From: Clostridiaceae bacterium Marseille-Q4143
GTDB lineage: Bacteria > Bacillota > Clostridia > Lachnospirales > Lachnospiraceae
Assembly: GCA_018228645.1 (NCBI GenBank)
Contig: CP073693.1
Span: 620,001-684,000, forward strand
Direction: 5' to 3'
Length of the DNA stretch: 64,000 bases
The translations under genes were made by a program, and so were the position numbers. Under the pieces are notes generated by a model. It saw only the letters and a program-made list of their open reading frames with translations, had not been told where the DNA came from and ran no database searches. Below, one piece after another: positions 35,247-46,244 of this stretch. Numbering within the stretch: position 1 is the first letter of the stretch; the number at the start of each line of letters is the position of its first letter.

Positions 35247-36563
35247 CTAATCGTTCAGAAAACCTTTATAGTAACGTACCAGCATCTGGGATTCGATCTG
35301 TTTTAATGTTTCCAGAACAACTCCTACAATGATGATGATGGACGTGCCTCCGAAGGATACATTAGCGCCAAAGACACCATTGAATACGATCGGGATCACA
35401 CATACTATAATCAGTCCTACTGCACCGATAAATACAATGTAATTTAAAATCTTGCTGAGATATTCCGTAGTCGGCTTACCCGGACGAATACCTGGAATGA
35501 ATCCACCCTGGCGCTTCATATTATTGGAAATCTCGATCGGATTGAAGGTAATGGATGTGTAGAAGTATGCAAAGAATACTACCAGCACAATATATACCAC
35601 AAGACCGATAGAATAGATCGGTCTGCTGGGATCACACCAGCTTGACTGGCTTAATCCAGCCAGAATCTTGGAACCGATACCTGTTCCTCCTGTTTTGCCC
35701 AGAAGAGAAGCAATGACTCCCGGAAAACTCATCAGGGAAGAAGCGAAGATAACGGGGATAACTCCTGCAGTATTTACCTTCAGCGGGATATTCGTGGACT
35801 GTCCGCCTACCATCTTGCGGCCCTGCATTTTCTTTGCATACTGTACCGGAATTCTTCTTTCACCATCCTGAAGGATGATAACGAATACAACCGTAACAAG
35901 AACAACTGCAATGATAATGACTGCAGCGAGTACTGCATTCAGGATTGTCTTCCCTTTCATGAACTGATCATACAGTGTCACAAAATCATCCGGGATTCTG
36001 GACACGATATTGATCAGGAGCACGATGGAAATACCGTTGCCCACACCATATTCCGTGATTTCTTCACCAATCCACATAAGGAATGCACTTCCAGCTGTCA
36101 TAGCGGCCACAACAACAATGCAATTCGGTACGTTAAAGGATTCCAGCAATCCTCTTCCGCCAAATCCGATCGTCATTGCAATACCTTCGATGAGAGCCAG
36201 TGCAACCGTCAAATAACGTGAAATGGTCTGAATCTTCTTTCTTCCATCCTCTCCATCCTTCTGCATCTCTTCCAGTTTCGGAATAGCGATGGTCAGAAGC
36301 TGTACAATAATGGAAGATGTGATGTACGGTGTAATACCAAGTGCAAATAAAGACATGCTGGTAAAAGAACCGCCGGTGAACGCATCAAAAAAATTGAATG
36401 CGTCACCGGTCTGTCTTGCGAACCATTCCTGGAAATAAGTTCTGTTTACACCTGGGATTGGAAGCTGGGAACCAAACCGTACAACGATTAACATTAAAAA
36501 TGTGAAGATCAGTTTCTTGCGAATATCTTCAATTTTAAATGCATTCCGCAGCGTTTTAAGCAT
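35247..36563 (-). CDS. secY: Preprotein translocase subunit SecY
   Basis: 438 aa with ten membrane helices. IRKKLIFTFLMLIVVRFGSQ at the start, GGSFTSMSLFALGITPYITS (helix 2a plug region), RRIPVQYAKKMQGRKMVGGQ in a cytoplasmic loop, and GGFIPGIRPGKPTTEYLSK in the last large loop that contacts SecA and ribosomes. Its ATG shares one base with the rplO stop. Confidence 0.97.
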   Translation of the reverse strand: MLKTLRNAFKIEDIRKKLIFTFLMLIVVRFGSQLPIPGVNRTYFQEWFARQTGDAFNFFDAFTGGSFTSMSLFALGITPYITSSIIVQLLTIAIPKLEEMQKDGEDGRKKIQTISRYLTVALALIEGIAMTIGFGGRGLLESFNVPNCIVVVAAMTAGSAFLMWIGEEITEYGVGNGISIVLLINIVSRIPDDFVTLYDQFMKGKTILNAVLAAVIIIAVVLVTVVFVIILQDGERRIPVQYAKKMQGRKMVGGQSTNIPLKVNTAGVIPVIFASSLMSFPGVIASLLGKTGGTGIGSKILAGLSQSSWCDPSRPIYSIGLVVYIVLVVFFAYFYTSITFNPIEISNNMKRQGGFIPGIRPGKPTTEYLSKILNYIVFIGAVGLIIVCVIPIVFNGVFGANVSFGGTSIIIIVGVVLETLKQIESQMLVRYYKGFLND

Positions 36564-37003
36564 TAGATCACCTCTGCTTTTCCACCAAGAGCCTCAATTT
36601 TAGCTGCTGCACTTGCAGAAAAAGCGTTTGCCTGTACAGTGAGTTTCTTGGTTAACTCTCCATTTCCAAGGATCTTAACTCCGTCTTTCGGGTTTTTAAC
36701 AACACCCTCTGCAATAAGAGTCTCAACAGAAACTACACTGTCATTTTCGAATCTTTCCAGAGCGCTTAAGTTAATTGCAACGATCTCTTTTGTATTGCGA
36801 TTAGTAAAGCCTCTCTTCGGAAGTCTTCTGTATAAAGGCATCTGACCGCCTTCAAAGCCCGGTCTCGGAGCTCCTGAACGAGCTTTCTGACCCTTATGAC
36901 CTTTACCTGCTGTCTTACCGTTTCCTGAACCGTGTCCACGGCCTCTTCTGAAGTTATTGCTCTGTCTGGAGCCTTCAGCGTACTGTAAATTCGATAAGTC
37001 CAT
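36563..37003 (-). CDS. rplO: 50S ribosomal protein L15
   Basis: 146 aa. Glycine/arginine-rich N-terminus ([31 protein letters not shown]) that threads into 23S rRNA, then [20 protein letters not shown]. It overlaps secY by one base. Confidence 0.97.
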   Translation of the reverse strand: MDLSNLQYAEGSRQSNNFRRGRGHGSGNGKTAGKGHKGQKARSGAPRPGFEGGQMPLYRRLPKRGFTNRNTKEIVAINLSALERFENDSVVSVETLIAEGVVKNPKDGVKILGNGELTKKLTVQANAFSASAAAKIEALGGKAEVI

Positions 37004-37029
37004 TGTGGCACCTCCTTACTGTCTGATAA

Positions 37030-37212
37030 TTAGATTTCTTCCACTTTTACTAAGTGTCTTACATGCCAGATCATTCCACGAACTGCATCGTTATCCGGCA
37101 TCTCAACAGTCTTGTTTACTTTCTTAAGACCAAGAGCTTCTACCGTAGCTTTCTGCTTCGGGATAGCGCCGATAGGAGATTTTACTAATGTGATCTTTAA
37201 TTTCTCTGCCAT
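37030..37212 (-). CDS. rpmD: 50S ribosomal protein L30
   Basis: 60 aa from ATG 37212, nine bases after AGGAGG; an ATG two codons earlier is only three bases from it and is less likely. [20 protein letters not shown] and [13 protein letters not shown] are typical of the short bacterial L30. Confidence 0.95.
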   Translation of the reverse strand: MAEKLKITLVKSPIGAIPKQKATVEALGLKKVNKTVEMPDNDAVRGMIWHVRHLVKVEEI

Positions 37213-37226
37213 TTTCATTCTCCTCC

Positions 37227-37736
37227 TTATGCCATGATCTCGTCAACAGACTTACCACGTTTCTTAGCGATCTCCTCCGGAGAGGTCAGACCAGCCAGAC
37301 CTTCGATAGTAGCCAGTACAACATTCTGTTTATTGTTTGATCCCAGAGATTTGGTACGGATATTCTTGATACCAGCAAGCTCTACAACGGCACGTGCAGG
37401 ACCTCCTGCGATGATACCGGTACCTTCCGGGGATTTCTTCAGCAGTACGGAAGCACTTCCGAACTTACCAAAGTTGTCATGCGGAATACTCTTATTGTCA
37501 TCCAGTGCGACGGTTACAAGCTTCTTAACGGCATCTTCTCTGCCCTTACGGATAGCTTCCGGAATTTCAGTGGCTTTTCCAAGACCGGCGCCTACGTGAC
37601 CGTTTCCGTCACCAACGACTACCAGAGCCGTGAAACGCATGCTACGTCCGCCTTTGACGGTCTTACTAACACGCTTAATTGATACGACTTTATCAGTCAG
37701 TTCTAACTGACTTGCATCAATGATCTCATGTCTCAT
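37227..37736 (-). CDS. rpsE: 30S ribosomal protein S5
   Basis: 169 aa. Double-stranded RNA-binding-like N-terminal domain ([40 protein letters not shown]) and C-terminal domain with [19 protein letters not shown] and [12 protein letters not shown]. It lies at the mRNA entry site and affects decoding accuracy. Confidence 0.97.
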   Translation of the reverse strand: MRHEIIDASQLELTDKVVSIKRVSKTVKGGRSMRFTALVVVGDGNGHVGAGLGKATEIPEAIRKGREDAVKKLVTVALDDNKSIPHDNFGKFGSASVLLKKSPEGTGIIAGGPARAVVELAGIKNIRTKSLGSNNKQNVVLATIEGLAGLTSPEEIAKKRGKSVDEIMA

Positions 37737-37754
37737 GTTATGTCTCCTCCTCCT

Positions 37755-38123
37755 CTAAAATTCCAGTCCTGCCTCACGGGCTGCCTCAGCCAGTGCTGCA
37801 ATCTTACCCTGATAAATGAATCCGCCACGGTCAAATACAACCTCTTTGATTCCTTTCTCAAGGGCTTTCTCTGCGATAACTTTTCCAAGATATGCTGCTG
37901 CATCAACGTTGTTGGTTTTCTCAAGCTCAGCTTTTACATCCTTCTGAAGGGTAGAAGCAGATACCAGAGTGTTTCCAACGGTGTCGTCGATAATCTGAGC
38001 ATACATATGATTATTACTTCTGAACACTGCCAGACGCGGTCTCTCAGCGGTGCCGCTGATGTGGTTACGCAGTCTGTAATGCTTTTTAGCGCGAACTTCG
38101 CTTCTTGATTTCTTACTAACCAT
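37755..38123 (-). CDS. rplR: 50S ribosomal protein L18
   Basis: 122 aa. It binds 5S r[43 protein letters not shown], and [20 protein letters not shown] are the standard blocks. Slightly basic N-terminal extension. 18 bp from rplF. Confidence 0.97.
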   Translation of the reverse strand: MVSKKSRSEVRAKKHYRLRNHISGTAERPRLAVFRSNNHMYAQIIDDTVGNTLVSASTLQKDVKAELEKTNNVDAAAYLGKVIAEKALEKGIKEVVFDRGGFIYQGKIAALAEAAREAGLEF

Positions 38124-38140
38124 CTTTACACTCTCCTTAT

Positions 38141-38680
38141 TTATTTCTTACCAGTTTTACCAACTTTACGTCTGATAACTTCGGTCTCATACTTGATACC
38201 TTTGCCCTTATACGGCTCAGGTCTTCTCTTATCGCGAATCTCAGCAGCGTACTGGCCAACTTTTTCCTTGTCGATTCCCTTAACGGTGATCTTGTTGCCA
38301 TCTACAACAGCCTCAAGACCTTCCGGATCGGTCATCTCAACCGGATGAGAGTATCCAAGATGAAGAGTCAGGTTCTTTCCGGATTTGGAGCAACGATAAC
38401 CAACACCGTTTACCTCAAGAACTTTCTCATAACCAGTATGAACACCTGTCACCATGTTGGAGATCAGAGTTCTGGTTAATCCGTGTAAAGATTTCATTTT
38501 CTTCAGATCGTTCGGTCTGGTCACTACTACGTGTCCATCCTCAACTTTGATTGTCATTTCTGCGGGAAGTACTCTTTCCAGAGTTCCCTTCGGGCCTTTT
38601 ACGGTCACTTTGTTTCCCTCGGCTACGGTCACGGTTACTCCGTCCGGGATCGCTACCGGTAATCTTCCGATACGGGACAT
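38141..38680 (-). CDS. rplF: 50S ribosomal protein L6
   Basis: 179 aa with two repeated L6 domains: [20 protein letters not shown] start and [40 protein letters not shown] near the end. It sits at the factor-binding face near the sarcin-ricin loop. Confidence 0.97.
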   Translation of the reverse strand: MSRIGRLPVAIPDGVTVTVAEGNKVTVKGPKGTLERVLPAEMTIKVEDGHVVVTRPNDLKKMKSLHGLTRTLISNMVTGVHTGYEKVLEVNGVGYRCSKSGKNLTLHLGYSHPVEMTDPEGLEAVVDGNKITVKGIDKEKVGQYAAEIRDKRRPEPYKGKGIKYETEVIRRKVGKTGKK

Positions 38681-38709
38681 AATTCAAATCCTCCTTACTT
38701 AGATTTTCG

Positions 38710-38731
38710 GAAGGGACATGTTTGTCCCTTC
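38710..38731 (-). repeat. Hairpin between rpsH and rplF
   Basis: GAAGGGACA / TGTCCCTTC, perfect 9-bp stem with a 4-nt loop, and no U-tract on the minus strand. In an 83-bp gap, the widest inside this part of the operon; it may be an RNA-processing or attenuation element. Confidence 0.55.
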
Positions 38732-38763
38732 TGTTTTCAGTGAGTTATATAGTAATGTATTTA

Positions 38764-39165
38764 CTACCAAACAAATGCAAGAACTTCGCCGCCGACATTC
38801 AGCTCTCTTGCTTTCTTGTCAGTCATCACACCTTTGTTGGTGGAGATGATAGCGATTCCGAGACCACCGAGTACTTTCGGCAGCTCTTCTCTGCTGGCGT
38901 ATACACGCAGACCCGGTTTGGAAATTCTCTTCAGGCCAGCGATAATTTTATCGTTCTTATCTTTTCCATATTTTAAGGTGATACGGATATCTTTGAAGTT
39001 TCCGTTATCTACCAGATCGTATTTCTCAACATATCCCTCATCTACCAGGATGTCAGCGATCGCAAGTTTCATCTTGGATACCGGTACATCTACGGTATCA
39101 TGCTTTGCAGTGTTCGCATTGCGGATTCTAGTGAGCATATCTGCGATTGGATCGTTCGTTGTCAT
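38764..39165 (-). CDS. rpsH: 30S ribosomal protein S8
   Basis: 133 aa. [20 protein letters not shown] start, [20 protein letters not shown], and the C-terminal [20 protein letters not shown] with GGEVLAFVW. It binds helix 21 of 16S rRNA and in Escherichia coli represses the spc operon; a matching site was not sought here. Confidence 0.97.
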   Translation of the reverse strand: MTTNDPIADMLTRIRNANTAKHDTVDVPVSKMKLAIADILVDEGYVEKYDLVDNGNFKDIRITLKYGKDKNDKIIAGLKRISKPGLRVYASREELPKVLGGLGIAIISTNKGVMTDKKARELNVGGEVLAFVW

Positions 39166-39180
39166 TTTGACGTCTCCTTT

Positions 39181-39366
39181 CTACCAGCTTGCTTTCTTTA
39201 CGCCCGGGATCTGGCCTGCGTAAGCCAGCTCACGGAAGCAAATTCTGCAGATTCCATATTTTCTAAGGTAAGCATGCGGACGACCGCAAATTCTGCAGCG
39301 GCTGTATTCTCTGGTGGAGAATTTCTGTTTGCGCTGCTGTTTGATTTTCATCGATGTCTTAGCCAT
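39181..39366 (-). CDS. rpsZ: 30S ribosomal protein S14, zinc type
   Basis: 61 aa. Short C+ form with [20 protein letters not shown] carrying the two Cys pairs, and [18 protein letters not shown] at the end. The zinc-free paralog is not in this window. Confidence 0.97.
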   Translation of the reverse strand: MAKTSMKIKQQRKQKFSTREYSRCRICGRPHAYLRKYGICRICFRELAYAGQIPGVKKASW

Positions 39367-39377
39367 GAAATTCCCTC

Positions 39378-39917
39378 CTATTTAGCGAATGGCATATTGA
39401 ATAAGCTTAACAGATAACGAGCCTCCTCGTCTGTCTTAGCGGTGGTAACGAAGATGATATCCATACCTCTTACTTTGTCCACTTTATCATATTCAATTTC
39501 CGGGAAAATCAGCTGTTCTTTGATTCCGAGTGCATAGTTTCCTCTGCCATCGAAAGCGTTCGGGTTTACACCACGGAAGTCACGTACACGCGGAAGTGCC
39601 AGGTTTACCAGACGATCCACGAACTCGTACATTTTCTCTCCACGAAGAGTAACCTTGCATCCGATCGGCATACCCTCACGGATTTTGAAGTTTGCTACGG
39701 AATTCTTTGCTCTGGTCAGAACGACTTTCTGACCGGTGATGGTCTCCAGATCTTTTACTGCAGAATCCAGCACTTTAGCATTCTCTTTAGCCTCGCCGAC
39801 ACCCATGTTGATAACAACTTTGTCAAGCTTCGGCACTTCCATAATGTTTTTATATTCAAATTTTTTGATCATAGCGTCTACGATCTCATTTTTGTACTGC
39901 TCACTGAGTCTACTCAA
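39378..39917 (-). CDS. rplE: 50S ribosomal protein L5
   Basis: 179 aa. It holds 5S rRNA to the large subunit and touches P-site tRNA. Marks: [60 protein letters not shown] and [20 protein letters not shown]. Confidence 0.97.
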   Translation of the reverse strand: MSRLSEQYKNEIVDAMIKKFEYKNIMEVPKLDKVVINMGVGEAKENAKVLDSAVKDLETITGQKVVLTRAKNSVANFKIREGMPIGCKVTLRGEKMYEFVDRLVNLALPRVRDFRGVNPNAFDGRGNYALGIKEQLIFPEIEYDKVDKVRGMDIIFVTTAKTDEEARYLLSLFNMPFAK

Positions 39918-39943
39918 CTTCTCCAGACCTCCTTCCTCAAATA

Positions 39944-40255
39944 TTAGTCGATAACCTTACCGGTTGCTTTTGCAACGCGGACTTTCTTGTCTCCGTCCAT
40001 CTTGAAACCGATTCTGGAAACTTTTCCTTCGCTTACGAACATAACGTTAGAAGCGTCGATCGGTCCTTCCTGATGTACGATTCCGCCCTGCTGGTTAGCC
40101 GGTGACGGTTTGGTGTGTTTTGTAATCATGTTTACACCCTCTACGAGGACGGTGTTGTTTTTGTGATTAACAGCGATAACCTTGCCTTCGCTTCCTTTGT
40201 CAGTACCGGCAATGACTCTGACGGTGTCGCCTTTTTTAATTTTCATTGTAGACAT
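39944..40255 (-). CDS. rplX: 50S ribosomal protein L24
   Basis: 103 aa from ATG 40255 (AGGAGG, nine bases before). KOW motif [20 protein letters not shown] at the N-terminus and [20 protein letters not shown] in the middle. An assembly starter of the large subunit. Confidence 0.96.
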   Translation of the reverse strand: MSTMKIKKGDTVRVIAGTDKGSEGKVIAVNHKNNTVLVEGVNMITKHTKPSPANQQGGIVHQEGPIDASNVMFVSEGKVSRIGFKMDGDKKVRVAKATGKVID

Positions 40256-40268
40256 ATTCCGATACCTC

Positions 40269-40637
40269 CTATAATACTTCCGGAGCAAGGGATACGATCT
40301 TCATGAACTGTTTCTCACGAAGCTCTCTAGCTACCGGCCCAAAGATACGGGTTCCTCTCGGGTTTTTATCCTCTTTGATAATAACTGCGGCATTCTCATC
40401 GAATTTGATGTAGGAGCCGTCTTTACGGCGAGCGCCTTTAACAGTGCGGACTACAACAGCCTTCACTACATCGCCCTTTTTAACAACACCGCCTGGTGTT
40501 GCATCTTTAACGCTGGCAACGATCACATCGCCGATGTTTGCATATCTTCTTGTAGAGCCGCCCATAACGCGGATGCAGAGTAATTCTTTTGCACCGGTGT
40601 TATCAGCAACTTTCAGTCTTGTTTCCTGCTGTACCAT
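40269..40637 (-). CDS. rplN: 50S ribosomal protein L14
   Basis: 122 aa. [20 protein letters not shown] start, then [20 protein letters not shown] and [20 protein letters not shown] at the end. It lies at the subunit interface and binds RsfS in stationary phase. Confidence 0.97.
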   Translation of the reverse strand: MVQQETRLKVADNTGAKELLCIRVMGGSTRRYANIGDVIVASVKDATPGGVVKKGDVVKAVVVRTVKGARRKDGSYIKFDENAAVIIKEDKNPRGTRIFGPVARELREKQFMKIVSLAPEVL

Positions 40638-40649
40638 TGCGGCATCCTC

Positions 40650-40904
40650 CTATCTGGCTTTCTCAATAATGCTGATCAGTCTCCATCTCTTGTCTTTAGA
40701 CAGCGGTCTGGTCTCCATAACTTTTACGGTATCACCGATTCCGCACTCATTATTCTCATCGTGCGCTTTTAATTTATAAGTCTTCTTAACGATCTTTCCG
40801 TAGAGCGGATGTTTTACATGGTTCTCTACAGCAACTACGATGGTCTTATCCATTTTATTGCTAACCACTTTACCGACACGGGTTTTTCTCAGATTTCTTT
40901 CCAC
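40650..40904 (-). CDS. rpsQ: 30S ribosomal protein S17
   Basis: 84 aa. [40 protein letters not shown] and [20 protein letters not shown] are the OB-fold blocks. 35 bp after rpmC. Confidence 0.97.
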   Translation of the reverse strand: MERNLRKTRVGKVVSNKMDKTIVVAVENHVKHPLYGKIVKKTYKLKAHDENNECGIGDTVKVMETRPLSKDKRWRLISIIEKAR

Positions 40905-40939
40905 GATTGTTCTCCTTTCTCAAACTGCAGCTTCCAGGC

Positions 40940-41134
40940 TTACGCGTTCTTCTGTGCGATAACAGTCTGAATACGGGCAATATTCTTACGAACCTCTTTG
41001 ATTCTTGCCGTGTTATCCAGCTGATTGGTTGCATTCTGGAATCTCAGGTTGAAAAGTTCCTTCTTTGCAGCTACTAACTCATTGTTCAGTTCTGCAGCTG
41101 ATTTTGCTTTTAAATCTTCAACATATTTATTCAT
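40940..41134 (-). CDS. rpmC: 50S ribosomal protein L29
   Basis: 64 aa from ATG 41134, whose codon lies inside the last codons of rplP (8-nt overlap), so translation is coupled. Two helices: [20 protein letters not shown] and [20 protein letters not shown]. At the peptide exit tunnel, where trigger factor docks. A longer frame begins at a TTG/GTG codon within rplP and is not preferred. Confidence 0.94.
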   Translation of the reverse strand: MNKYVEDLKAKSAAELNNELVAAKKELFNLRFQNATNQLDNTARIKEVRKNIARIQTVIAQKNA

Positions 41135-41567
41135 TTTCACTGTTATCACCGCCTTCTAAGTCTGCGCGAGAAACGACTTTACATTTGCAGGGTAACTTGT
41201 GGGTAGCCAGACGCAGTGCCTCTTTTGCGATCTCTTCGGATACTCCGGAAATCTCAAACATAACACGGCCCGGTTTAACAACTGCCACCCAGTACTCCAG
41301 CGTTCCTTTACCGGAACCCATACGGGTCTCAGCCGGCTTGTTGGTTACGGGTTTATCCGGGAAAATTTTGATCCAAACTTTACCACCACGTTTGATGTAA
41401 CGGGTCATAGCGATACGGGCTGCCTCGATCTGATTGGATTTGATCCAGCACGGCTCAAGAGCAACAATACCGTATTCACCATTTGTAATCTTATTACCTC
41501 TAAGCGCCTTACCGGTCATAGTACCGCGGAACTGTTTACGGCGCTTTACTCTCTTTGGCATTAACAT
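41127..41567 (-). CDS. rplP: 50S ribosomal protein L16
   Basis: 146 aa. [20 protein letters not shown] start, [20 protein letters not shown], and [20 protein letters not shown], which reaches the A-site tRNA. The acidic tail [11 protein letters not shown] is a little longer than usual. It shares one base with rpsC. Confidence 0.97.
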   Translation of the reverse strand: MLMPKRVKRRKQFRGTMTGKALRGNKITNGEYGIVALEPCWIKSNQIEAARIAMTRYIKRGGKVWIKIFPDKPVTNKPAETRMGSGKGTLEYWVAVVKPGRVMFEISGVSEEIAKEALRLATHKLPCKCKVVSRADLEGGDNSENE

Positions 41568-42223
41568 TATTTATCGCTCCCTTCCTTTGCTGCCTTTGTT
41601 GGAAGAATCTCGCCTCTGTAGATCCATACCTTTACGCCAGTTTTGCCGTAGGTAGTATCTGCTTCTGCGAAACCATAGTCAATATCTGCTCTCAGAGTAT
41701 GCAGCGGGATTGTACCGTCTGAGTAGGTCTCAGTACGAGCCATATCAGCGCCGCCAAGACGACCTGAACAGGTAACTTTGATTCCCTTTGCACCAGACTT
41801 CATAGCACGTCCCATGCAAGATTTCATAGCACGACGGAAGGAGATACGATTCTCCAGCTGCTGTGCAATGTTCTCTGCAACGAGCTGAGCCTCACGGTCC
41901 GGTCTCTTAACTTCTTTGATATCTACAACTACTTTCTTAGTAGTCATCTTCTGTAATTCAGCTCTTACTTTTTCGATCTCTGCTCCGCCTTTACCGATGA
42001 TCATACCCGGTTTTGCAGTAGAGATGATAATTTTAACGCGGTCGGAGGTTCTCTCGATCTCAATCTTGGAAACTCCAGCGCTGTACAGTTTCTTTTTCAG
42101 GAACTTTCTGATCTGATAATCTTCAACCAGGCAGTCTGCGAAATCTGCTTCCGCATACCATTTGGAATCCCAGTCTTTAATAACACCGACTCTAAGGCCG
42201 TGCGGGTTAACTTTCTGTCCCAT
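41567..42223 (-). CDS. rpsC: 30S ribosomal protein S3
   Basis: 218 aa. [20 protein letters not shown] start, KH domain with [20 protein letters not shown] (about 62-80), and C-terminal domain [20 protein letters not shown]. It forms part of the mRNA entry helicase site. Confidence 0.97.
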   Translation of the reverse strand: MGQKVNPHGLRVGVIKDWDSKWYAEADFADCLVEDYQIRKFLKKKLYSAGVSKIEIERTSDRVKIIISTAKPGMIIGKGGAEIEKVRAELQKMTTKKVVVDIKEVKRPDREAQLVAENIAQQLENRISFRRAMKSCMGRAMKSGAKGIKVTCSGRLGGADMARTETYSDGTIPLHTLRADIDYGFAEADTTYGKTGVKVWIYRGEILPTKAAKEGSDK

Positions 42224-42234
42224 GATTGTCCTCC

Positions 42235-42624
42235 TTATTTCTTCTCGTCAAGCACGATCGTGATGTGGCTCATTCTCTTCTCGATACGATAAGCGCGGCC
42301 CTGTGCTCTCGGTCTGATTCTCTTCATGGTCGGTCCCTTGTCTGCATAGCAGGCAGCTACATAAAGATTCTCAGCGTGCATTCCGTTATTGTTCTCCGCA
42401 TTTGCAATTGCGGACTTTAATAATTTCTCAATCAGTGTGGATGCATATCTCGGATTGTAAGCAACAATACCAAGTGCAGTTTCCACATCTTTACCTCTGA
42501 TGGCATCTAAAACGAAGCAAGCCTTCTGGACAGAAACGTGTGCATAAGATAACTTAGCAGACGGTCTGGTATCCTTCTGGGCATTTCTTTCTCTCTTAAT
42601 CTGACTTCTGGATCCCTTTGCCAT
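42235..42624 (-). CDS. rplV: 50S ribosomal protein L22
   Basis: 129 aa. Its extended loop ([20 protein letters not shown], then [20 protein letters not shown]) lines the nascent-peptide tunnel, where deletions affect macrolide response; here it looks intact. Slightly long basic N-terminus. Confidence 0.97.
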   Translation of the reverse strand: MAKGSRSQIKRERNAQKDTRPSAKLSYAHVSVQKACFVLDAIRGKDVETALGIVAYNPRYASTLIEKLLKSAIANAENNNGMHAENLYVAACYADKGPTMKRIRPRAQGRAYRIEKRMSHITIVLDEKK

Positions 42625-42655
42625 TCGATGTAACCTCCTTCCAATATATCAACGA

Positions 42656-42934
42656 CTAACGTCTGGACTTCTTCTCGTCTTTTCCATGTCCTCTGTAAGT
42701 TCTGGTCGGAACGAACTCTCCAAGTTTGTGTCCTACCATATCCTCAGTAACATATACCGGAACATGTTTTCTTCCATCGTGTACTGCGATTGTATGTGAA
42801 ACCATCTGCGGGAAAATAGTGGAACGGCGAGACCAGGTCTTGATCACGGCCTTACTTCCGCTTGCGTTCATAGCGTCTACTTTCTTAAGCAGGCTAGCAT
42901 CTGCAAATGGTCCTTTTTTTAATGAACGAGCCAT
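42656..42934 (-). CDS. rpsS: 30S ribosomal protein S19
   Basis: 92 aa. [20 protein letters not shown] start, [20 protein letters not shown] and [20 protein letters not shown]. In the 30S head, next to S13. Confidence 0.97.
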   Translation of the reverse strand: MARSLKKGPFADASLLKKVDAMNASGSKAVIKTWSRRSTIFPQMVSHTIAVHDGRKHVPVYVTEDMVGHKLGEFVPTRTYRGHGKDEKKSRR

Positions 42935-42952
42935 TGTGAAACCTCCTATTCC

Positions 42953-43795
42953 TTATTTGAATGTTCTGCCATCTCTTCTTCTAACGATCAGCTTGTTGGA
43001 CTGCTTGTTCTTCTTTCTAGTCTTAAGACCAAGAGCCGGTTTACCCCAAGGTGTGCACGGACCCGGACGACCGATACCAGTCTTTCCTTCTCCACCACCA
43101 TGCGGATGATCGTTCGGGTTCATGACGGAACCACGGACAGTAGGTCTGATACCCATGTGACGTTTACGACCAGCTTTACCAACGTTGATCAGGTTGTGCT
43201 CGCCATTACCTACAACACCAACGGTTGCACGGCAGTTCAGCGGAACCATTCTCATCTCGCCGGACGGCATTCTCAGGGTAGCATATTTGCCTTCCTTAGC
43301 CATCAGCTGAGCGCTGTTACCAGCAGAACGAACCAGCTGTCCGCCCTTACCAGCATATAACTCTACGTTATGAACCATAGTACCAACCGGAATATTCTCC
43401 AGCGGCAGGCAGTTTCCTACATGAACCTCTGCCTCCGGTCCATTCATGATAACCATTCCAACTTTCAGTCCCTGCGGAGCAAGGATGTAAGCTTTCTCGC
43501 CGTCTGCGTAGCAGATCAGTGCGATGTTAGCAGTTCTGTTCGGATCGTACTCGATACCAACAACAGTTGCCGGAACTCCATCTTTTCTTCTCTTGAAGTC
43601 GATGATTCTGTATTTTCTTCTGGATCCACCTCCACGGTGTCTCACAGTGATTTTACCCTGAGCATTACGTCCTGCGTTTTTCTTAAGAGAAACGACCAGA
43701 GATTTCTCCGGAGTACTTTTGGTGATCTCCGCGAAATCATAACCGGACATATGTCTTCTGGAAGGTGTATATGGGCGGTATGTTTTGATTCCCAT
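42953..43795 (-). CDS. rplB: 50S ribosomal protein L2
   Basis: 280 aa from ATG 43795. Conserved blocks [40 protein letters not shown], and the C-terminal [20 protein letters not shown] with the histidine needed for peptidyl transfer. A longer frame (six more codons) starts without a ribosome site. Confidence 0.97.
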   Translation of the reverse strand: MGIKTYRPYTPSRRHMSGYDFAEITKSTPEKSLVVSLKKNAGRNAQGKITVRHRGGGSRRKYRIIDFKRRKDGVPATVVGIEYDPNRTANIALICYADGEKAYILAPQGLKVGMVIMNGPEAEVHVGNCLPLENIPVGTMVHNVELYAGKGGQLVRSAGNSAQLMAKEGKYATLRMPSGEMRMVPLNCRATVGVVGNGEHNLINVGKAGRKRHMGIRPTVRGSVMNPNDHPHGGGEGKTGIGRPGPCTPWGKPALGLKTRKKNKQSNKLIVRRRDGRTFK

Positions 43796-43865
43796 TACTT
43801 TATCTCCTTTCAATATCTACGAAATTGTCGTGCTCGTATGCACATAGTTTTAAATCGCTTACGAC

Positions 43866-44165
43866 TTACAGTCCCTCAAAGATCTCGATGTCTTTGCTGT
43901 CTGCAGTCAGCTGAACGATGGCTTTTTTGGTTTTTGCGGTTTTGCCGACAACCATGCCACGTCTCTTATTCTTTCCGTCGCAGTTCATGGTGTTTACGCT
44001 CTGTACTTTAGTACCAGCGAACATTTTCTCTACTGCTTCTTTCACCTGAGATTTGGTAGCCTCGGTATGAACAAGGAAAGTGTATTTCTTCTCGCTCATA
44101 GCTGCCATACTCTTCTCAGTGATAACCGGTTTGAGGATTACATCATAGTATTTGATATCAGCCAT
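43866..44165 (-). CDS. rplW: 50S ribosomal protein L23
   Basis: 99 aa. [40 protein letters not shown] and [20 protein letters not shown]. Main docking point for SRP and trigger factor at the exit tunnel. It shares one base with rplD. A 70-bp gap precedes rplB. Confidence 0.97.
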   Translation of the reverse strand: MADIKYYDVILKPVITEKSMAAMSEKKYTFLVHTEATKSQVKEAVEKMFAGTKVQSVNTMNCDGKNKRRGMVVGKTAKTKKAIVQLTADSKDIEIFEGL

Positions 44166-44785
44166 TATGCATATACCTCCTCGATGGTCTTAACAGCATC
44201 CTTGGTAACAACAACAGTGTTGTATTTCAGAATGTCATACACATTGATGGTGTTGGTCAGAGCTGTCTGAATGTTTGCGATGTTGCTTGCAGACTTAACA
44301 ACGTTAGTGTCGTTCTCATTGAGAACTACCAGCGCTTTGGATACGTTCAGTGCATCCAGAACTGCCTGCATTTTTTTAGTTTTGATCTCGTCGAATTTCA
44401 GTTCGTCGAGAACGATGAATTTATTCTCATTTACACAGTTAGTCAGAACGGATTTCAGAGCAAGTCTCTTCTCTTTCTTGTTCAGACGGATCGTGTAATC
44501 TCTCGGAGTCGGAGCGAATACTACGCCGCCGCCGGTCCACTGCGGAGCTCTTGTTGAACCCTGACGAGCATGTCCGGTACCTTTCTGTCTCCACGGTTTT
44601 CTTCCACCGCCGGAAACTTCGGAACGGGTTTTAGCTTTCTGAGTTCCCTGTCTTTTATTTGCAAGCTGTGCAACAACTGCCATGTGTACCAGGTGCTCAT
44701 TTACTTCTACACCGAATACTGCATCGTTCAGTTCAATTGTGCCAACTTCTTTGCCTTCCATATTATAAACAGATACGTTTGCCAT
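44165..44785 (-). CDS. rplD: 50S ribosomal protein L4
   Basis: 206 aa. The internal loop ([20 protein letters not shown], then [17 protein letters not shown]) reaches into the exit tunnel; the globular part controls the S10 operon in enteric bacteria. No change in the loop residues known for macrolide resistance stands out. Confidence 0.97.
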   Translation of the reverse strand: MANVSVYNMEGKEVGTIELNDAVFGVEVNEHLVHMAVVAQLANKRQGTQKAKTRSEVSGGGRKPWRQKGTGHARQGSTRAPQWTGGGVVFAPTPRDYTIRLNKKEKRLALKSVLTNCVNENKFIVLDELKFDEIKTKKMQAVLDALNVSKALVVLNENDTNVVKSASNIANIQTALTNTINVYDILKYNTVVVTKDAVKTIEEVYA

Positions 44786-44811
44786 TTATGTGTTCCTCCT
44801 TTCCCTAAACC

Positions 44812-45447
44812 TTATTTACCGCTCTTAACGGTCTCTTTGATGGTAACTAAGGCTTTCTTAGGTCCTGGTACCGCACCTTTTACCAACAGTAAGTTGTTCT
44901 CTGCGTCAACTTTGACTACTTCCAGATTCTGGATAGTAATCTGTTTAGCGCCCATGTGTCCAGGCATTCCTTTTCCTTTGAATACCTTACTCGGATCGGA
45001 GCAAGCGCCGTTGGAACCCTGATGACGATGGAATTTAGAACCATGAGCCATCGGTCCTCTGTGCTGGCCAAGTCTCTTAATAGCACCCTGGAAACCTTTT
45101 CCTTTGGATACAGCAGTTGCATCGATCTTATCGCCTGCAGCGAAGATGTCTGCTTTGATCTCCTGTGCCGGTGCGTACTCAGCAGCATTCTCTAATCTAA
45201 ACTCTCTGACAAATTTCTTATAAGCAACGCCTGCTTTGTCAAAGTGTCCTTTCTCTGCTTTGTTCACCAGTTTTTCTCTGGTATCAACGAAACCAACCTG
45301 AACAGCGGCATATCCGTCGTTCTCTACGGTTTTAACCTGAGTTACAACACACGGTCCGGCCTGAAGCACGGTAACCGGAGTGAGCACTCCGTCTTCGTTG
45401 AAGATCTGAGTCATTCCGACTTTTGTAGCTAAGATAGCTTTCTTCAT
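44812..45447 (-). CDS. rplC: 50S ribosomal protein L3
   Basis: 211 aa. [20 protein letters not shown] start, [20 protein letters not shown] and [20 protein letters not shown], the arm that reaches toward the peptidyl-transferase centre. 27 bp upstream of rplD. Confidence 0.97.
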   Translation of the reverse strand: MKKAILATKVGMTQIFNEDGVLTPVTVLQAGPCVVTQVKTVENDGYAAVQVGFVDTREKLVNKAEKGHFDKAGVAYKKFVREFRLENAAEYAPAQEIKADIFAAGDKIDATAVSKGKGFQGAIKRLGQHRGPMAHGSKFHRHQGSNGACSDPSKVFKGKGMPGHMGAKQITIQNLEVVKVDAENNLLLVKGAVPGPKKALVTIKETVKSGK

Positions 45448-45517
45448 TCTTACGTTTCCTCCTGTTCTCTCTACAGCGGAATACCTTCTTTTAAGGAATT
45501 CATTCTAGCCGCAGGAA

Positions 45518-45835
45518 TTATTTGTTTTTCATTTTAATATCAACATACACACCTGCAGGCATCTCAAGGCGGGACAGTGCGTCAACCGTCTTCTGCGTCG
45601 GTGCGATGATGTCGATCAGTCTCTTGTGAGTTCTCTGCTCGAACTGCTCTCTGGAATCTTTATATTTGTGTACTGCACGAAGGATGGTTACTACTTCCTT
45701 CTTAGTCGGCAGCGGCACCGGTCCGCTCACCTTAGATCCCGTTTTCTTTACCGTCTCGATAATTTTCTTGGCGGATGCATCGATCAGCTGATGATCATAT
45801 GCTTTCATTGTGATTCTCATTACTTGACTTGCCAT
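45518..45835 (-). CDS. rpsJ: 30S ribosomal protein S10
   Basis: 105 aa. [20 protein letters not shown] start, [20 protein letters not shown] and [20 protein letters not shown]. Also acts in antitermination as NusE. First gene of the long ribosomal operon, with an AAGGAGG site and a leader of more than 200 nt. Confidence 0.97.
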   Translation of the reverse strand: MASQVMRITMKAYDHQLIDASAKKIIETVKKTGSKVSGPVPLPTKKEVVTILRAVHKYKDSREQFEQRTHKRLIDIIAPTQKTVDALSRLEMPAGVYVDIKMKNK

Positions 45836-46069
45836 AAAAAAAGTCGCCTCCTTATTCGTACTTTAGACTACCAGTACGACAAGCGGTGACTGTACACTCA
45901 TCCGTGTGTATCACGTGGATACTCACACGATATTTGCCTCTTACTTAAGAAGCTCTTTACTTGTACAGTGACTTGTCGCCAGTTTGCTAACTTGACATTC
46001 GCTCCACGGAAAACCCACGCGCTATACCTGCGTGGCAACCTCACGCTTCATTGCTATCATGTCACAACA
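45836..46069 (-). promoter_or_regulatory. Structured leader of the S10 operon
   Basis: About 230 nt between the promoter and rpsJ with no ORF. CGACAAGCGGTGACTGTACA (45877-45896) can pair, with a small bulge, with TGTACAGTGACTTGTCG (45962-45978). A second hairpin CCACGC / GCGTGG lies at about 46016-46035. Similar position and size to r-protein leaders that bind L4 or S10-operon products; the ligand is unknown here. Confidence 0.5.
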
Positions 46070-46075
46070 TGAATT

Positions 46076-46104
46076 AGTATAATGGAAAACGCCTGATTTG
46101 GCAA
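46076..46104 (-). promoter_or_regulatory. Promoter of the S10 ribosomal operon
   Basis: Minus strand TTGCCA (46099-46104), 17-bp spacer, TATACT (46076-46081), near consensus. Transcription would start near 46069, giving a leader of about 235 nt before rpsJ. The stretch 46105-46244 behind it has no gene. Confidence 0.8.
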
Positions 46105-46244
46105 GACTTTTTTGAAATTTATGAAGAAAATTTTTTCATGAATATATACGAAGTTTTTCGTCTGTTTTTGTGCAAGTTGTATGCATAAAGAGGCAGTCAA
46201 AAGAAAATATGACTGCCTCATCCAGACCAGTTTACTTCATCCCT

